The notes under the pieces: generated by a model
The model's input: the letters and a program-made list of their open reading frames with translations, nothing else
Databases searched by the model: none
What the model was told of the DNA's origin: nothing
Part shown: positions 16,801-23,981 of the stretch, piece after piece
How the letters are laid out: each line of letters opens with the position of its first letter
Numbering within the stretch: the first letter of the stretch is position 1
Source of the DNA: a virus
Direction: 5' to 3' (one strand)
Virus record (IMG/VR): IMGVR_UViG_3300030419_005456
Coordinates: 1 to 64,000 of that record
Length of the DNA: 64,000 nt
Program-made: the position numbers and the translations under genes

Positions 16801-19442
16801 TTTCAATGGCTGACGTTATGGATGCCAGTTCTAAAATACCACCTGTCATACTGCAAATGATTCAAGACGGTTTGAACGTACATAGAGGCTTTCAAATGTC
16901 TAAGCTGAAGTACGCCAAAAATTTGGGTGGTATGTTTGCGGGTGGATATCCCTCAAGTTGGCCTGCAACGGTAGGTGGTTCTGGCAAATTGATGACATAT
17001 GCAATCAAAAACGGTCGAATAGAGGACAGAACACCAAGTCGTCAAGCGGCTGCAAACTTTAGAGGATTACATTTTGGCATGGCGGCTAATCCAAACGACT
17101 ATAGTACAGCGTCGGGTATAGGAACAGGGGGTAGTGGTGATGTTAAAGGGATTCTACCTCAAATATGGGGTGGTTATAGACATTTTTATTCCGCAGATCT
17201 TAAAAACGACACTCAAGATGCTATTTGGTGGAAAAAATATGACTTTACAGCATTGAGAAACGATCCTAATGATTTAATGGATTATATCAATAACTACGGT
17301 GGCGCGGCCCATGATGGTTGGAAAGACTGGATAGATGTAGTTGCGAGCGACGATCTTAAACCTCAGTTAAAAGGTCTTGGTGGACCAAGAGGAACATTGG
17401 ATAAAGTTGTTACTACGATGATAGCTGGAAAAGCTAGGTGGCCAAGGGCGGGTGGCGAACAGACTCGCGGTCTTCCCGTTTATGTAGTAACACCCGAAGA
17501 TATAGGAGACTGGTATAAAAAAACAGGCTACCACGTCCTATTCGGTAAAGGCATGAACTGGTTTTCGCAGGTTGAGACGCCCGGAATTCCACATGCTATG
17601 TCTACATGGGATAAAGCCACCGCAGATGAGATTGGTTTTGGTGCGTGGGCTGAAGCTTATAAGAATATGATCAGAATGATTGCCGCCCAATACCCCGTCT
17701 TTCTTTCTGAAAAGTTGAGAACTTTACAGGGGGTAGGAAAAGATGGAATCTTAAGCCAGTTTTATCGAGGCAATAAAAGCTTTGGTGACATTAAATCCGA
17801 CTTGCAATCAATGTCCTTTGGCAGTTGGCAAAGCTTTCAAAAACCATTCATTGATCAAGCTGCTACTGCTGCGATTCAGGCACAGGTAGAGACTATGCAG
17901 AAAACGGTCGCGGCGGGGTCTGGATTGGATGCGGCAATAATGAATCCGATCTTTGCTGGTTTAACCGCTGGTGACTGGAAGGCTAAAGGAAGCCCACTGG
18001 GTGATTGGCCAATTGAAATGGGGGCTGGAAATAAATTTGAAACCGACATAAATGCAATTAAAACTGCTTATGTTACTGAAGCTGGTGATGTTCAAAACGC
18101 ATGGCGAAAAATAATGGGGGGTAATGTAGCAGAAGGATTTGACGATCTGTTTAGCGCTTTAGGTATGGAGAACTCCGTAGGCAACGAATTGAGAGATGAA
18201 CAAAGACAGGCTCAAGCGGATGAAGTAGCGAAAGAGAAAGCAGAAAAAGCCGCCGCCGTAAAAGCTCACGATGTAGAAAAACAAAGATTAGGCGGAGCAG
18301 TAAAATTGTGGAAGTGGAGAGACGTTGTTGACAGGCTTGGGTCTGCTAGAGAATGGATGACAGGTGGAGGAACAGGACTTCGATTCAAACGAAAGACTCC
18401 AAACTATGCAAAATCCGCAGGAAATATGTTTCATAGAATAGATCCAACTGGTGAAAATGCAAAAGTGTTATTCCCATGGTTGATGCAGTTTATGCAAGAC
18501 CTTTATGTATTTAGGCAAGGTAATGCTATAGCGGAGGCTGGCGGCATGGGGGGCTTCAAGTGGAATTATCAAGCACTTCAAGCCGCAGCCTTTAAAAATA
18601 ACCCAGACACCGGAAAAAGAGAAGTCGTGGGAGGGAAATTACAAACAGCCGTAGGCGTGGGGGCTGCTAGAAGATTGGTGGATCTTAATTTTGCTAGTGG
18701 ACGAACATGGTGGAAGACAATAGAAACTTATGCAAATAAGGAGGTAAAAGATTGGTATCCAAGTGCAAAATTAGATGAAGATCAAAAAATGGTGATGGAT
18801 ATGTATTTTGGAGATCTGTGGAAAAATAATGCAGCAATGATAAAGGATCAATCGAAAGCAACAGTAGAACAGTTGCTGGCAGAGGGCAAAACTATTAAAG
18901 CAACCAACAAGGCGTCAGGTGGCCTTATAGGATATTCTGGTGGGGGTGGAGTTTCGGTATTTACTCCTCACGGAACAGATACAGTTCCAGCAATGTTAAC
19001 TCCGGGTGAATACGTAGTAAGTAAGTCTGCTGTAGATGCGGTGGGTATTGGATATTTAAACGCTATTAACAACAGCAAATCGTCAGGAGGCAAAGCTTCA
19101 GGAACTCAATACCTTCACCGAGGAGGACATGTCCAAGAAGCTTCCTCCATGGATAATGGCATGATGGGTCAACAAATTCACGACAGATTTGCTAAATCTA
19201 TATCAAGATTTAGCAGACAAGTTGAAAAATTATCCAAAGCTCTACAGGGCGGGTTTGAATTTAAACACAGTGGAAATATCACTATTACTGTTAGGTTGGA
19301 TGAAACCGCTTCAATCTTCGAGGCTGCACAAGGTAGTTTTGAAGCCATTGCTGGTCAGAAAGTTGCTCAAGGAATTAATGACACGCTTAAACAACATTTC
19401 CCAGACTTACCAAGAGCGGGTTCGGAACTCTTTAACGTTTAA
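10896..19442 (+). CDS. Tail tape measure protein (2848 aa)
   Basis: Residues ~100-400 match the TP901/PhageMin_Tail minor-tail core ('FEREMVKVSQVTGKSLRSLQDMQ', 'GLGVSSSALVKTAKTLAQTG', 'AIAALRQFG', 'ETIATGFRTIFTRMQ'). Hydrophobic Ala/Gly segments at ~852-875 and ~929-991 could cross a membrane during DNA entry. Long helical stretches fill ~1000-1850. A Gly-rich motif G-T-D-T-V-P-A-M-L-T-P-G-E-[FY]-V recurs at about residues 461, 709, 1906 and 2694. The C-terminal third is aromatic and Gly/Trp-rich. In this family the protein spans the tail lumen and sets its length; at the usual ~1.5 A per residue this gives about 0.43 micrometre. It is not preceded by a good SD (GAAAGG) and follows a terminator hairpin. 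Confidence 0.92.
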   Translation: MAAPFVLTAQIQLRPPNVRPVVRQMQRQLQGVNANVKVNIPKTATTQANKLNKNLQNIGRSAAGAGKSTRSFGMALRQTLGYLMRYDMARMIINAVTQSIREGARAAVEFEREMVKVSQVTGKSLRSLQDMQKQITQLSTGLGVSSSALVKTAKTLAQTGMVAADVRVSLEALAKTTLAPTFDDIKNTTETAIAALRQFGLEAKQLETELSRINALAANFAVEASDIGVAIRRAGGAFKAAGGNLQELNALFTAVRSTTRETAETIATGFRTIFTRMQRPKTIQFLKQLGIELQDMEGHFVGPYEAVRRLNIALASLDPRDVRYSQIIEQLGGFRQVSKVIPLIQQFGEAQKALAVSQAGGNTLSKDAATAQKALAVQLEKVREEFKALFRELMASKGFQTMIKMALDLARAIIKITDAIAPLLPMLGMLAIGKGVGMLGKGMFRGRASGGRIHAFSGGGLVPGTGNKDTVPAMLAPGEFVIKKSSVKSLGVGTLARVNRYAGGGQVARNQRDVGMLVRRDSDKDPTDFENAQVSIKKVTQKGEVGTLAKLDPTIMFKQPVDVSTFTSSEKFKKIAEEPINKAVRKAAGDLSRSSTKISGKKVTGDKVEKRFTQGVGVLFENYVTALSGLDKPGNKDFDLIGKQKNIGRYAKEQIKQNTDLKLTSNNTAATDVVKKAVNHGLFNTLIKARVKQEQQKQKRATGGSITGSGTDTVPALLTPGEFVINRSSASRIGYGNLNRMNTFGKFAAGGKVPSSGKKRFGLGPPGKTPKAPTAPTDSGGGEGKGMMAMMALMMVVPMLTDSLKDAEGNATKASDSMESLTKILMIGGMAHMLFGESLTKLALKMVATPIGTAMGALAIGAAAAAVAINVWASAVKKEQERIQKKNLGKLQSTGGFQDEGQVMAARQTHLNAAIKKEAAARAKSTATYVAIGAGLVAVGAGIAAFVTAGATAPVAAAAFATAAKAAGVAGVAYLAAGAAATVAAGTIAYMSATAESVREEMVEFESALAKMKLGASLGRFMKSLELVTKGQASPASQAAVISEGMAGLQSAWARVANTDDIEDLQGNIQKVIPGMVDYLGKLEKTTSSFAELQAIVGKDTLNQFARMSGFNLAELEERINANVVIRKKAIAAQKEQLAVMRLQTVRMRQANQAIAAFGALEKHLKTWDHSLSAIQSSINNTFGAAEMGSIAEHFKNLSQAIDPAVLSDKIDAVATIFGTHGTSLGQELKEMSSIQGVLPGILLEASNEIGVGGKRASDIIVDKLTASGIAISDATKRQIAARVGALADTGEGGEGKFAAKIRTDIDGVIKNLMKGMLGTEKVFQEAAKFIDDANKRMAKAFDMRTKLEMKIVQAQSNILSQSFENQKALATARGKEVPGGMEAAAFRGQQEQILAGTRVAGPDVGLVAAEFDILKEKIAASNAALAEFGLQPGMGGNLIDSQRAMLDENQKLKEQFAKTKQVLENYGNIQKRVGDLQKKIAEEAAKRQTMLNAMSDFAFANDKGRQSIMDNFSATVHAVNNGLGSIPDAMRPAVMGVLDQFSNIPMFAGKTGKEMKTDLTIKEMERLFGPLPADIKKQMLEATGPEEAMIKEMRQIQKDGQTAQMAMLDGMKSDRERLTDKIAELHKQLIDGLSAIFLRQEEKELNQQLKEAQTQTNLQQKSLKVFNDLQAMGLPVKDDDMLNAMRNNMEAIKGMKAAQDRMAQLRKAQGAVGFVTGFQGFGEDDDPGVAQQKMVDNIENLAKIQEKLIPFIGADMAAEVARNLQNTLTQIQMKEERGEITTAEMNQQMQDAMKTSLSASIVEQQGIISSGKELLHQLGLSDFSAVLISNVDQISAKFAELPPGSTFTDFSQGLIETTNTIQNINQKLAANQASQNVTQAPPLAASSPGAVRSARGFAAGGFAPKGTDTVPAMLTPGEFVVNRNAAANNMGILKSINSGNAQYFAAGGPVMAHGVFGGIPGAQAGGDVSMADVMDASSKIPPVILQMIQDGLNVHRGFQMSKLKYAKNLGGMFAGGYPSSWPATVGGSGKLMTYAIKNGRIEDRTPSRQAAANFRGLHFGMAANPNDYSTASGIGTGGSGDVKGILPQIWGGYRHFYSADLKNDTQDAIWWKKYDFTALRNDPNDLMDYINNYGGAAHDGWKDWIDVVASDDLKPQLKGLGGPRGTLDKVVTTMIAGKARWPRAGGEQTRGLPVYVVTPEDIGDWYKKTGYHVLFGKGMNWFSQVETPGIPHAMSTWDKATADEIGFGAWAEAYKNMIRMIAAQYPVFLSEKLRTLQGVGKDGILSQFYRGNKSFGDIKSDLQSMSFGSWQSFQKPFIDQAATAAIQAQVETMQKTVAAGSGLDAAIMNPIFAGLTAGDWKAKGSPLGDWPIEMGAGNKFETDINAIKTAYVTEAGDVQNAWRKIMGGNVAEGFDDLFSALGMENSVGNELRDEQRQAQADEVAKEKAEKAAAVKAHDVEKQRLGGAVKLWKWRDVVDRLGSAREWMTGGGTGLRFKRKTPNYAKSAGNMFHRIDPTGENAKVLFPWLMQFMQDLYVFRQGNAIAEAGGMGGFKWNYQALQAAAFKNNPDTGKREVVGGKLQTAVGVGAARRLVDLNFASGRTWWKTIETYANKEVKDWYPSAKLDEDQKMVMDMYFGDLWKNNAAMIKDQSKATVEQLLAEGKTIKATNKASGGLIGYSGGGGVSVFTPHGTDTVPAMLTPGEYVVSKSAVDAVGIGYLNAINNSKSSGGKASGTQYLHRGGHVQEASSMDNGMMGQQIHDRFAKSISRFSRQVEKLSKALQGGFEFKHSGNITITVRLDETASIFEAAQGSFEAIAGQKVAQGINDTLKQHFPDLPRAGSELFNV
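12270..19040 (+). repeat. Four dispersed GTDTVPAMLTPGEF[VI] motifs inside the tape measure
   Basis: Copies start near 12280, 13024, 16615 and 18979. Each is embedded in a Gly-rich stretch ('AAGG', 'SGGG') and is followed by a segment of the type [NK]-[RK]-[SN]-[SA]-[AV]...[GN]-x-L-x-x-[IV/M]-N. Spacings of ~250, ~1200 and ~790 residues divide the protein into modules. The motif is common in phage tape measures; its function is not known to me. Confidence 0.85.
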
Positions 19443-19454
19443 AGGAAAACGTGA

Positions 19455-21953
19455 ATGGCTACTAGCAATGGAAACATAGGATTAAATATAACTGGTGCCG
19501 CCAGCTATGTTACTAATAAAACCCTATTACCTAGCGGTGACAATAGAGAGTTTGGGTACTGGCGTGGAAGCTATAACAAAACAAGCACAAACAGATTTAA
19601 CAAGCTGTACATGGCTCTTGAAGGAACAGGGCTTTATTCTGGAGCGCCAAGGGTTGTAGCCGTAAAAGCTACCGAAGAAGCCGCTGGAATTGACTGTACA
19701 GAAGGTGTTACCGACGCAGGTCTTGGTTCAACGGGGTGTGTTTGGGTATGGTACGACGATGATCCCGAAGAAGATCCCGGTTGGTCACTATATGATGATT
19801 CGGAATGTATAAGCGGCTGTGGATGTACAGGACAAGAGCCAACTTACGAAGGTTCGTCGATGGATGTTGACAGTACCGCCTGTGTTAACATAGGAAGCGT
19901 TGCTGCCGACACACCAGATCAAGCCGGTGATGGTTTTGCCGTATGGCAAAGAGCCGGAACACTTAAAGGTCAAATCGGTAAAGAAGCCATACAAGAAAGG
20001 TCTTTATTCTTAGCAGAAAGATCCAATGTTAACTTGGGAAGCGGAGTGACCCTTTCAGCAACAAAAGGGTTTACTATCTATTCAAAAATACTTCCCAGTG
20101 GTGACATCAGTGATACTGTTATCTTAGCCCAACATAGAGAAAACCCCGCACAGTTTGTTCTAGGATGTGACTTTGATGGTAAATATTACATAAGATCTGA
20201 TGGAAGCGTTTCTGGTAAGAACGCCGCCTACTACGCTAAGTCAGAAAGAAGTTATCAGGAATATAGATATCCTGCTCATGTGGTAGGAGTTTATGCTTCT
20301 GGAGATAAGACACTTAAAATTTATGTTAATGGAAAGGAAGAAGGAAGGTCTGGCGCATTTTCCAGAGATATTACCGGAGGTGACAATTCTAACATCGTTC
20401 TTGGTAAAAGAGGTTTCGCTATATCCGAACGTGGTTTTACTGGATGGGTTGACGAAGCGGGTATTAGCTCAGAAAGCTTTTCACCAGAAGATGTTAAAAA
20501 GTTTTACGATCATACTTTTAACATTACAAGTATATTGGAAACTACTTCTCCACCTACCGGAGCAGCATTAGATGCTAGATATTTTAGTAGCGCATTTGAT
20601 GCAAAAGATAAAGACTATATCCAATTTATAGTTGAGTCTGGAAATTCTGAAAGTGTGCTAGGGGGAGCCTTTGATAGGAATCTGTGGGGGCAAGCAGGGT
20701 ATGCTGTGTCTTCGGTGCTTGATGTTAGGTTACAAGAGACACCCCCAAGATTCCATCAACTCAAAGGTGTTAGCGTAGATGTCTGGGTAGAAAATAGTAC
20801 TAACCATCCTAGTGGTGCTAAACTATCAGCAGCCATCAAGCATAAAAGCAGGGGGTTACCAGCAGCCGATAATAAGGATCTAAACTGGTCTGCTTCAGGA
20901 ATTATGATTCCTTCCGGCTCTAAGAGGCTTATTACGTTTACTAGCCCTCTAGAAAAATCCGATTCATTCTTCCCCGGCGGTCAAGGTTCCGCAAAGAGTG
21001 CTTTCCAAGATCACGAATTAAAATTCACTGTTTACTACCCTTCTTATGACCACCCTTATGATGCCGAATTTAAGGTGTATTCGACCAAGGTTAGGTTCGA
21101 CAGCTTTGAACAAGTGGGAAAGATAAACACATATGATGGCGAACTTCTAGACGGACAAAGGGTTAATCCTTCGTATAAAGATAGAAGTCCCGCACTTTTT
21201 ACGAAGGGCGGATTTTTTACAAGAGCTAGTGGAACAGCAAACCTGTTCGTTAATGCCGCCACCGCTGCTCAAAGTTTGGACTTATTCCTAGATGCTCATA
21301 TACCTCTACTGAGAGTTTCTGGGTCTATGATGAACAGCCCCGGAGCAATAGGAACTGTTGTTAGAAATTCTAGCATGAATTTAAATTTGCTAGGCGCTCT
21401 TGAACGAAGTGACATGAATCTGTATACGGCAGGTCTTGTCTATAATGCAACCAACGAGATGAAATTGGAAACTAAGGGTGGAATAGGATCATATCCATTT
21501 TCATCTAAAACAATGCCTCTGTTCTTAAAACCAGAAGCAGCCAGTGGAATATACACAGCTAGTATGAACTTGGCATTTCCTAATGTTTCCCCAGCCAAGT
21601 TTAATATTAGCTTTCCACAGTTTATTGAAGGTAAGAAGCCATTTGCTACTATGCCTTTGAGTGTAAAAGTTACGGAAACAGGAGTAAACACTACACCACT
21701 ATATGCATTAGGACCAACAGCATACAAGTCTAGTGGAACAATGAACTTGATAATGAAACCTTTAGACCCTCAGTTTATTGTAAGAGGTTCAACGTTTAAA
21801 GGTTTACCAAATGTATTAACAAATAATAGCATGGATTTTGTCACTAAAGGGTATCATAACCCCAGCGGTTCTCTTCCATTAATAATGGCAGGAGCAAAAG
21901 TTGTTACTAGTGGAGAAACAACCATGTTTGTCCGAGGCTATTCTACAGATTAG
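19455..21953 (+). CDS. Tail-tip protein with LamG/ConA-like domain and C-terminal beta repeats
   Basis: 832 aa, SD AAAGGAAAA, ATG at 19455. Residues ~85-150 are Cys/Asp-rich ('SECISGCGCTGQ'). Residues ~190-355 form a laminin-G/concanavalin-type sandwich: 'FTIYSKILPSGD', 'AHVVGVYASGDKTLKIYVNGKEEGR', 'FTGWVDEAGISSESFSPEDVKKFYDHTF', typical of Laminin_G_3 sugar-binding domains. Residues ~600-830 repeat short beta units around 'M-[NP]-L-x-[LV/I/F]' ('SMNLNLLG', 'DMNLYTAG', 'TMPLFLKP', 'SMNLAFPN', 'TMNLIMKP'). A glycan-binding tail-tip or fibre role is inferred. It is the first gene after the tape measure. Confidence 0.6.
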   Translation: MATSNGNIGLNITGAASYVTNKTLLPSGDNREFGYWRGSYNKTSTNRFNKLYMALEGTGLYSGAPRVVAVKATEEAAGIDCTEGVTDAGLGSTGCVWVWYDDDPEEDPGWSLYDDSECISGCGCTGQEPTYEGSSMDVDSTACVNIGSVAADTPDQAGDGFAVWQRAGTLKGQIGKEAIQERSLFLAERSNVNLGSGVTLSATKGFTIYSKILPSGDISDTVILAQHRENPAQFVLGCDFDGKYYIRSDGSVSGKNAAYYAKSERSYQEYRYPAHVVGVYASGDKTLKIYVNGKEEGRSGAFSRDITGGDNSNIVLGKRGFAISERGFTGWVDEAGISSESFSPEDVKKFYDHTFNITSILETTSPPTGAALDARYFSSAFDAKDKDYIQFIVESGNSESVLGGAFDRNLWGQAGYAVSSVLDVRLQETPPRFHQLKGVSVDVWVENSTNHPSGAKLSAAIKHKSRGLPAADNKDLNWSASGIMIPSGSKRLITFTSPLEKSDSFFPGGQGSAKSAFQDHELKFTVYYPSYDHPYDAEFKVYSTKVRFDSFEQVGKINTYDGELLDGQRVNPSYKDRSPALFTKGGFFTRASGTANLFVNAATAAQSLDLFLDAHIPLLRVSGSMMNSPGAIGTVVRNSSMNLNLLGALERSDMNLYTAGLVYNATNEMKLETKGGIGSYPFSSKTMPLFLKPEAASGIYTASMNLAFPNVSPAKFNISFPQFIEGKKPFATMPLSVKVTETGVNTTPLYALGPTAYKSSGTMNLIMKPLDPQFIVRGSTFKGLPNVLTNNSMDFVTKGYHNPSGSLPLIMAGAKVVTSGETTMFVRGYSTD

Positions 21954-21962
21954 GGTAAAAAA

Positions 21963-23972
21963 ATGCCAGTTTCATATCATGCAAATTCACCAGACCAACA
22001 GTGTTATTTAACACCGGCTCCTTTTGTAAACATAGACAAGAATTTTGACAAGGCGGGTAATGGTGAAATATTAGGTGTTAGGTATACAATAACTTTAAAT
22101 GGTACGTTGGTTGCTGATAGAGGTTCTCCGTCTACTCATGAGGATGCAACAAACGGCTTTTTAACTACAGATGGTGAGATGATCATAGATGATCATGTTC
22201 ACGCTAACGGTTACACCGACATCATGAAAAAAATGCAGTTACTAAGGAATCTGTTTAGTAAAATAAATGAAGGTGGAAAATTAGAGATCCAAGCCCCGAA
22301 ACCTGCTGGTGGAGGAGAATTATATACATGTTTTCCTAGAATAGAATCTGTAAGCTTTCCAGAACATGCTCCCGGTAATCCGTTTATACAGCCTTATACT
22401 ATCGTTTTAGAAGCTGACAAAATTACTGGAACTAATCCAGACAATGATGATTTCGCAAGCGATAGGCTTTACGATGCCAACCTTATTAGTGCGGCTAGTG
22501 AAACTTGGGATATAACAGAAGCTTCTGAGATAGTTATTGGCAGAGAAGAAAAAGAAGAGGACCAATTAGCTCAAATAAAAGAAACAGCTAAAACCTTTAC
22601 GGTTACGCACACCCTTTCTGCTACTGGAAAACGAATGTTTAACGAAGAGTCGGGTGGAGCGGATGGGCTTGATAACACTGACCGAACTGATAGGGGTACA
22701 AAATTTTGGAACAAGCTTAAAGAGACTGGAACGGCAACGCCAACGGGTGAAGCGTGGTATCAAGCTAGAGAGTTTGTAAGAAAACAACTTAAGCCGGGAT
22801 TTAATGCTGGCTTAGGTGAAGATGGCGCTAGAGACGGGGTGAAAAATAATACAGACGATAGGGATAAGTATGGCATTAATATGCCAAAGAAGTTTACATG
22901 GAATGAAGAGGCAGAAATATATTACTCGGCTTTTGATTATGTAAAAACTGAGAATGTTGACGAGTTAGCTGGTACATTTTCTGTAACTGAAACTTGGGTG
23001 CTGGCTCCAAGCAATACAACCGCTACTGAAACAAGCGAGATTAGTATACAGGAAAACACAGAAGGTAGTAAGACTATTGCAATTAATGGCAATATACAAG
23101 GCTTTGGCGTTGAAGTTAAGGATACAGACACTTCGGATAAAGGGGCTGTAACAACCTACAAGGAAGGCTACGCCACAAAGTACACAAACGCCCTCGCTAA
23201 ATTCGCACAGATTGAGCCTAACTTATATATACTAGCTAGACAATTTTTAGCAAAAAACAACATGGATGGGTTTACCGTAAAACCAGTGCCTACCCAGAAG
23301 AGTCATGGGCATAATCCTGTAGTTGGAACTATTAATTACAATTATTCTTATGAGGTTGTTCCTTCTGACTCAGATGATTGTATACCATTGGCGATAACTG
23401 ACAGCCTTAGCATAAATGACACCTATCCGGGTCATACCTTTGCTCAACAAGTCGTTATAGGAAGAAAGCTGGGTCCAGTATTGCAGGATATTGGAACTCA
23501 GACTGTGTGGAAGAGAACTGTATCTTTGGGTTGTACTGTTGATACTACAAGCCCAAATCTTTGTATAAACTCTAGCAAGCAAAGAACGACACATAGAACT
23601 GAGGAAGATTGCACAGAGGATGGAAACACATGGGTTGACAATCCGAATCACCCTGATAATTGTTCGAGTCAAATTGGTATAAAACCAAGTATGAATAAAA
23701 AGGTTATTGTGGAGGGTGCAAAAAGTCAAAGAAAAGGTATACGAGAGTTAATAGACTCACTTAAACCTGACGTTGGGGTAACAGCAATTTACTATGACCC
23801 CCCTCAAGAAACTTGGAATCCTAAAACGGGAGCTTGGACTTATAATATAACATGGACTTATGAATTAGAAAATAGTTACCTGTGCAATGAAGATGTTGAC
23901 GGTATAGTTCCGGGTGAAGGAACAGATGAGACACAAAAGGGTGACAGAGAATATCCGGGTACAGCTTCTTAG
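21963..23972 (+). CDS. Distal-tail-like virion protein
   Basis: 669 aa. The N-terminus is strand-rich ('VRYTITLNGTLVADRG', 'YTIVLEADKITG'). Residues ~190-480 contain 'KTFTVTHTLSATGKRMF' and 'TETSEISIQENTEGSKTIAINGNIQGFGVEV'. A Cys segment near 520-560 ends with 'EEDCTEDGNTWVDNP', the first clear copy of the C-x(n)-W motif that recurs in the next genes. The C-terminus returns to strands ('WTYNITWTYELEN'). Its place soon after the tape measure suggests a distal-tail or hub component; no defining motif is seen. Confidence 0.45.
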   Translation: MPVSYHANSPDQQCYLTPAPFVNIDKNFDKAGNGEILGVRYTITLNGTLVADRGSPSTHEDATNGFLTTDGEMIIDDHVHANGYTDIMKKMQLLRNLFSKINEGGKLEIQAPKPAGGGELYTCFPRIESVSFPEHAPGNPFIQPYTIVLEADKITGTNPDNDDFASDRLYDANLISAASETWDITEASEIVIGREEKEEDQLAQIKETAKTFTVTHTLSATGKRMFNEESGGADGLDNTDRTDRGTKFWNKLKETGTATPTGEAWYQAREFVRKQLKPGFNAGLGEDGARDGVKNNTDDRDKYGINMPKKFTWNEEAEIYYSAFDYVKTENVDELAGTFSVTETWVLAPSNTTATETSEISIQENTEGSKTIAINGNIQGFGVEVKDTDTSDKGAVTTYKEGYATKYTNALAKFAQIEPNLYILARQFLAKNNMDGFTVKPVPTQKSHGHNPVVGTINYNYSYEVVPSDSDDCIPLAITDSLSINDTYPGHTFAQQVVIGRKLGPVLQDIGTQTVWKRTVSLGCTVDTTSPNLCINSSKQRTTHRTEEDCTEDGNTWVDNPNHPDNCSSQIGIKPSMNKKVIVEGAKSQRKGIRELIDSLKPDVGVTAIYYDPPQETWNPKTGAWTYNITWTYELENSYLCNEDVDGIVPGEGTDETQKGDREYPGTAS

Positions 23973-23981
23973 GAATAAAAA

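Noticed and set aside
10896-19442. A lysozyme or peptidase domain inside the tape measure
   Set aside because: I looked for catalytic motifs (such as NlpC/P60 C-H-D or M23 H-x-H) in the C-terminal third and found none convincing.
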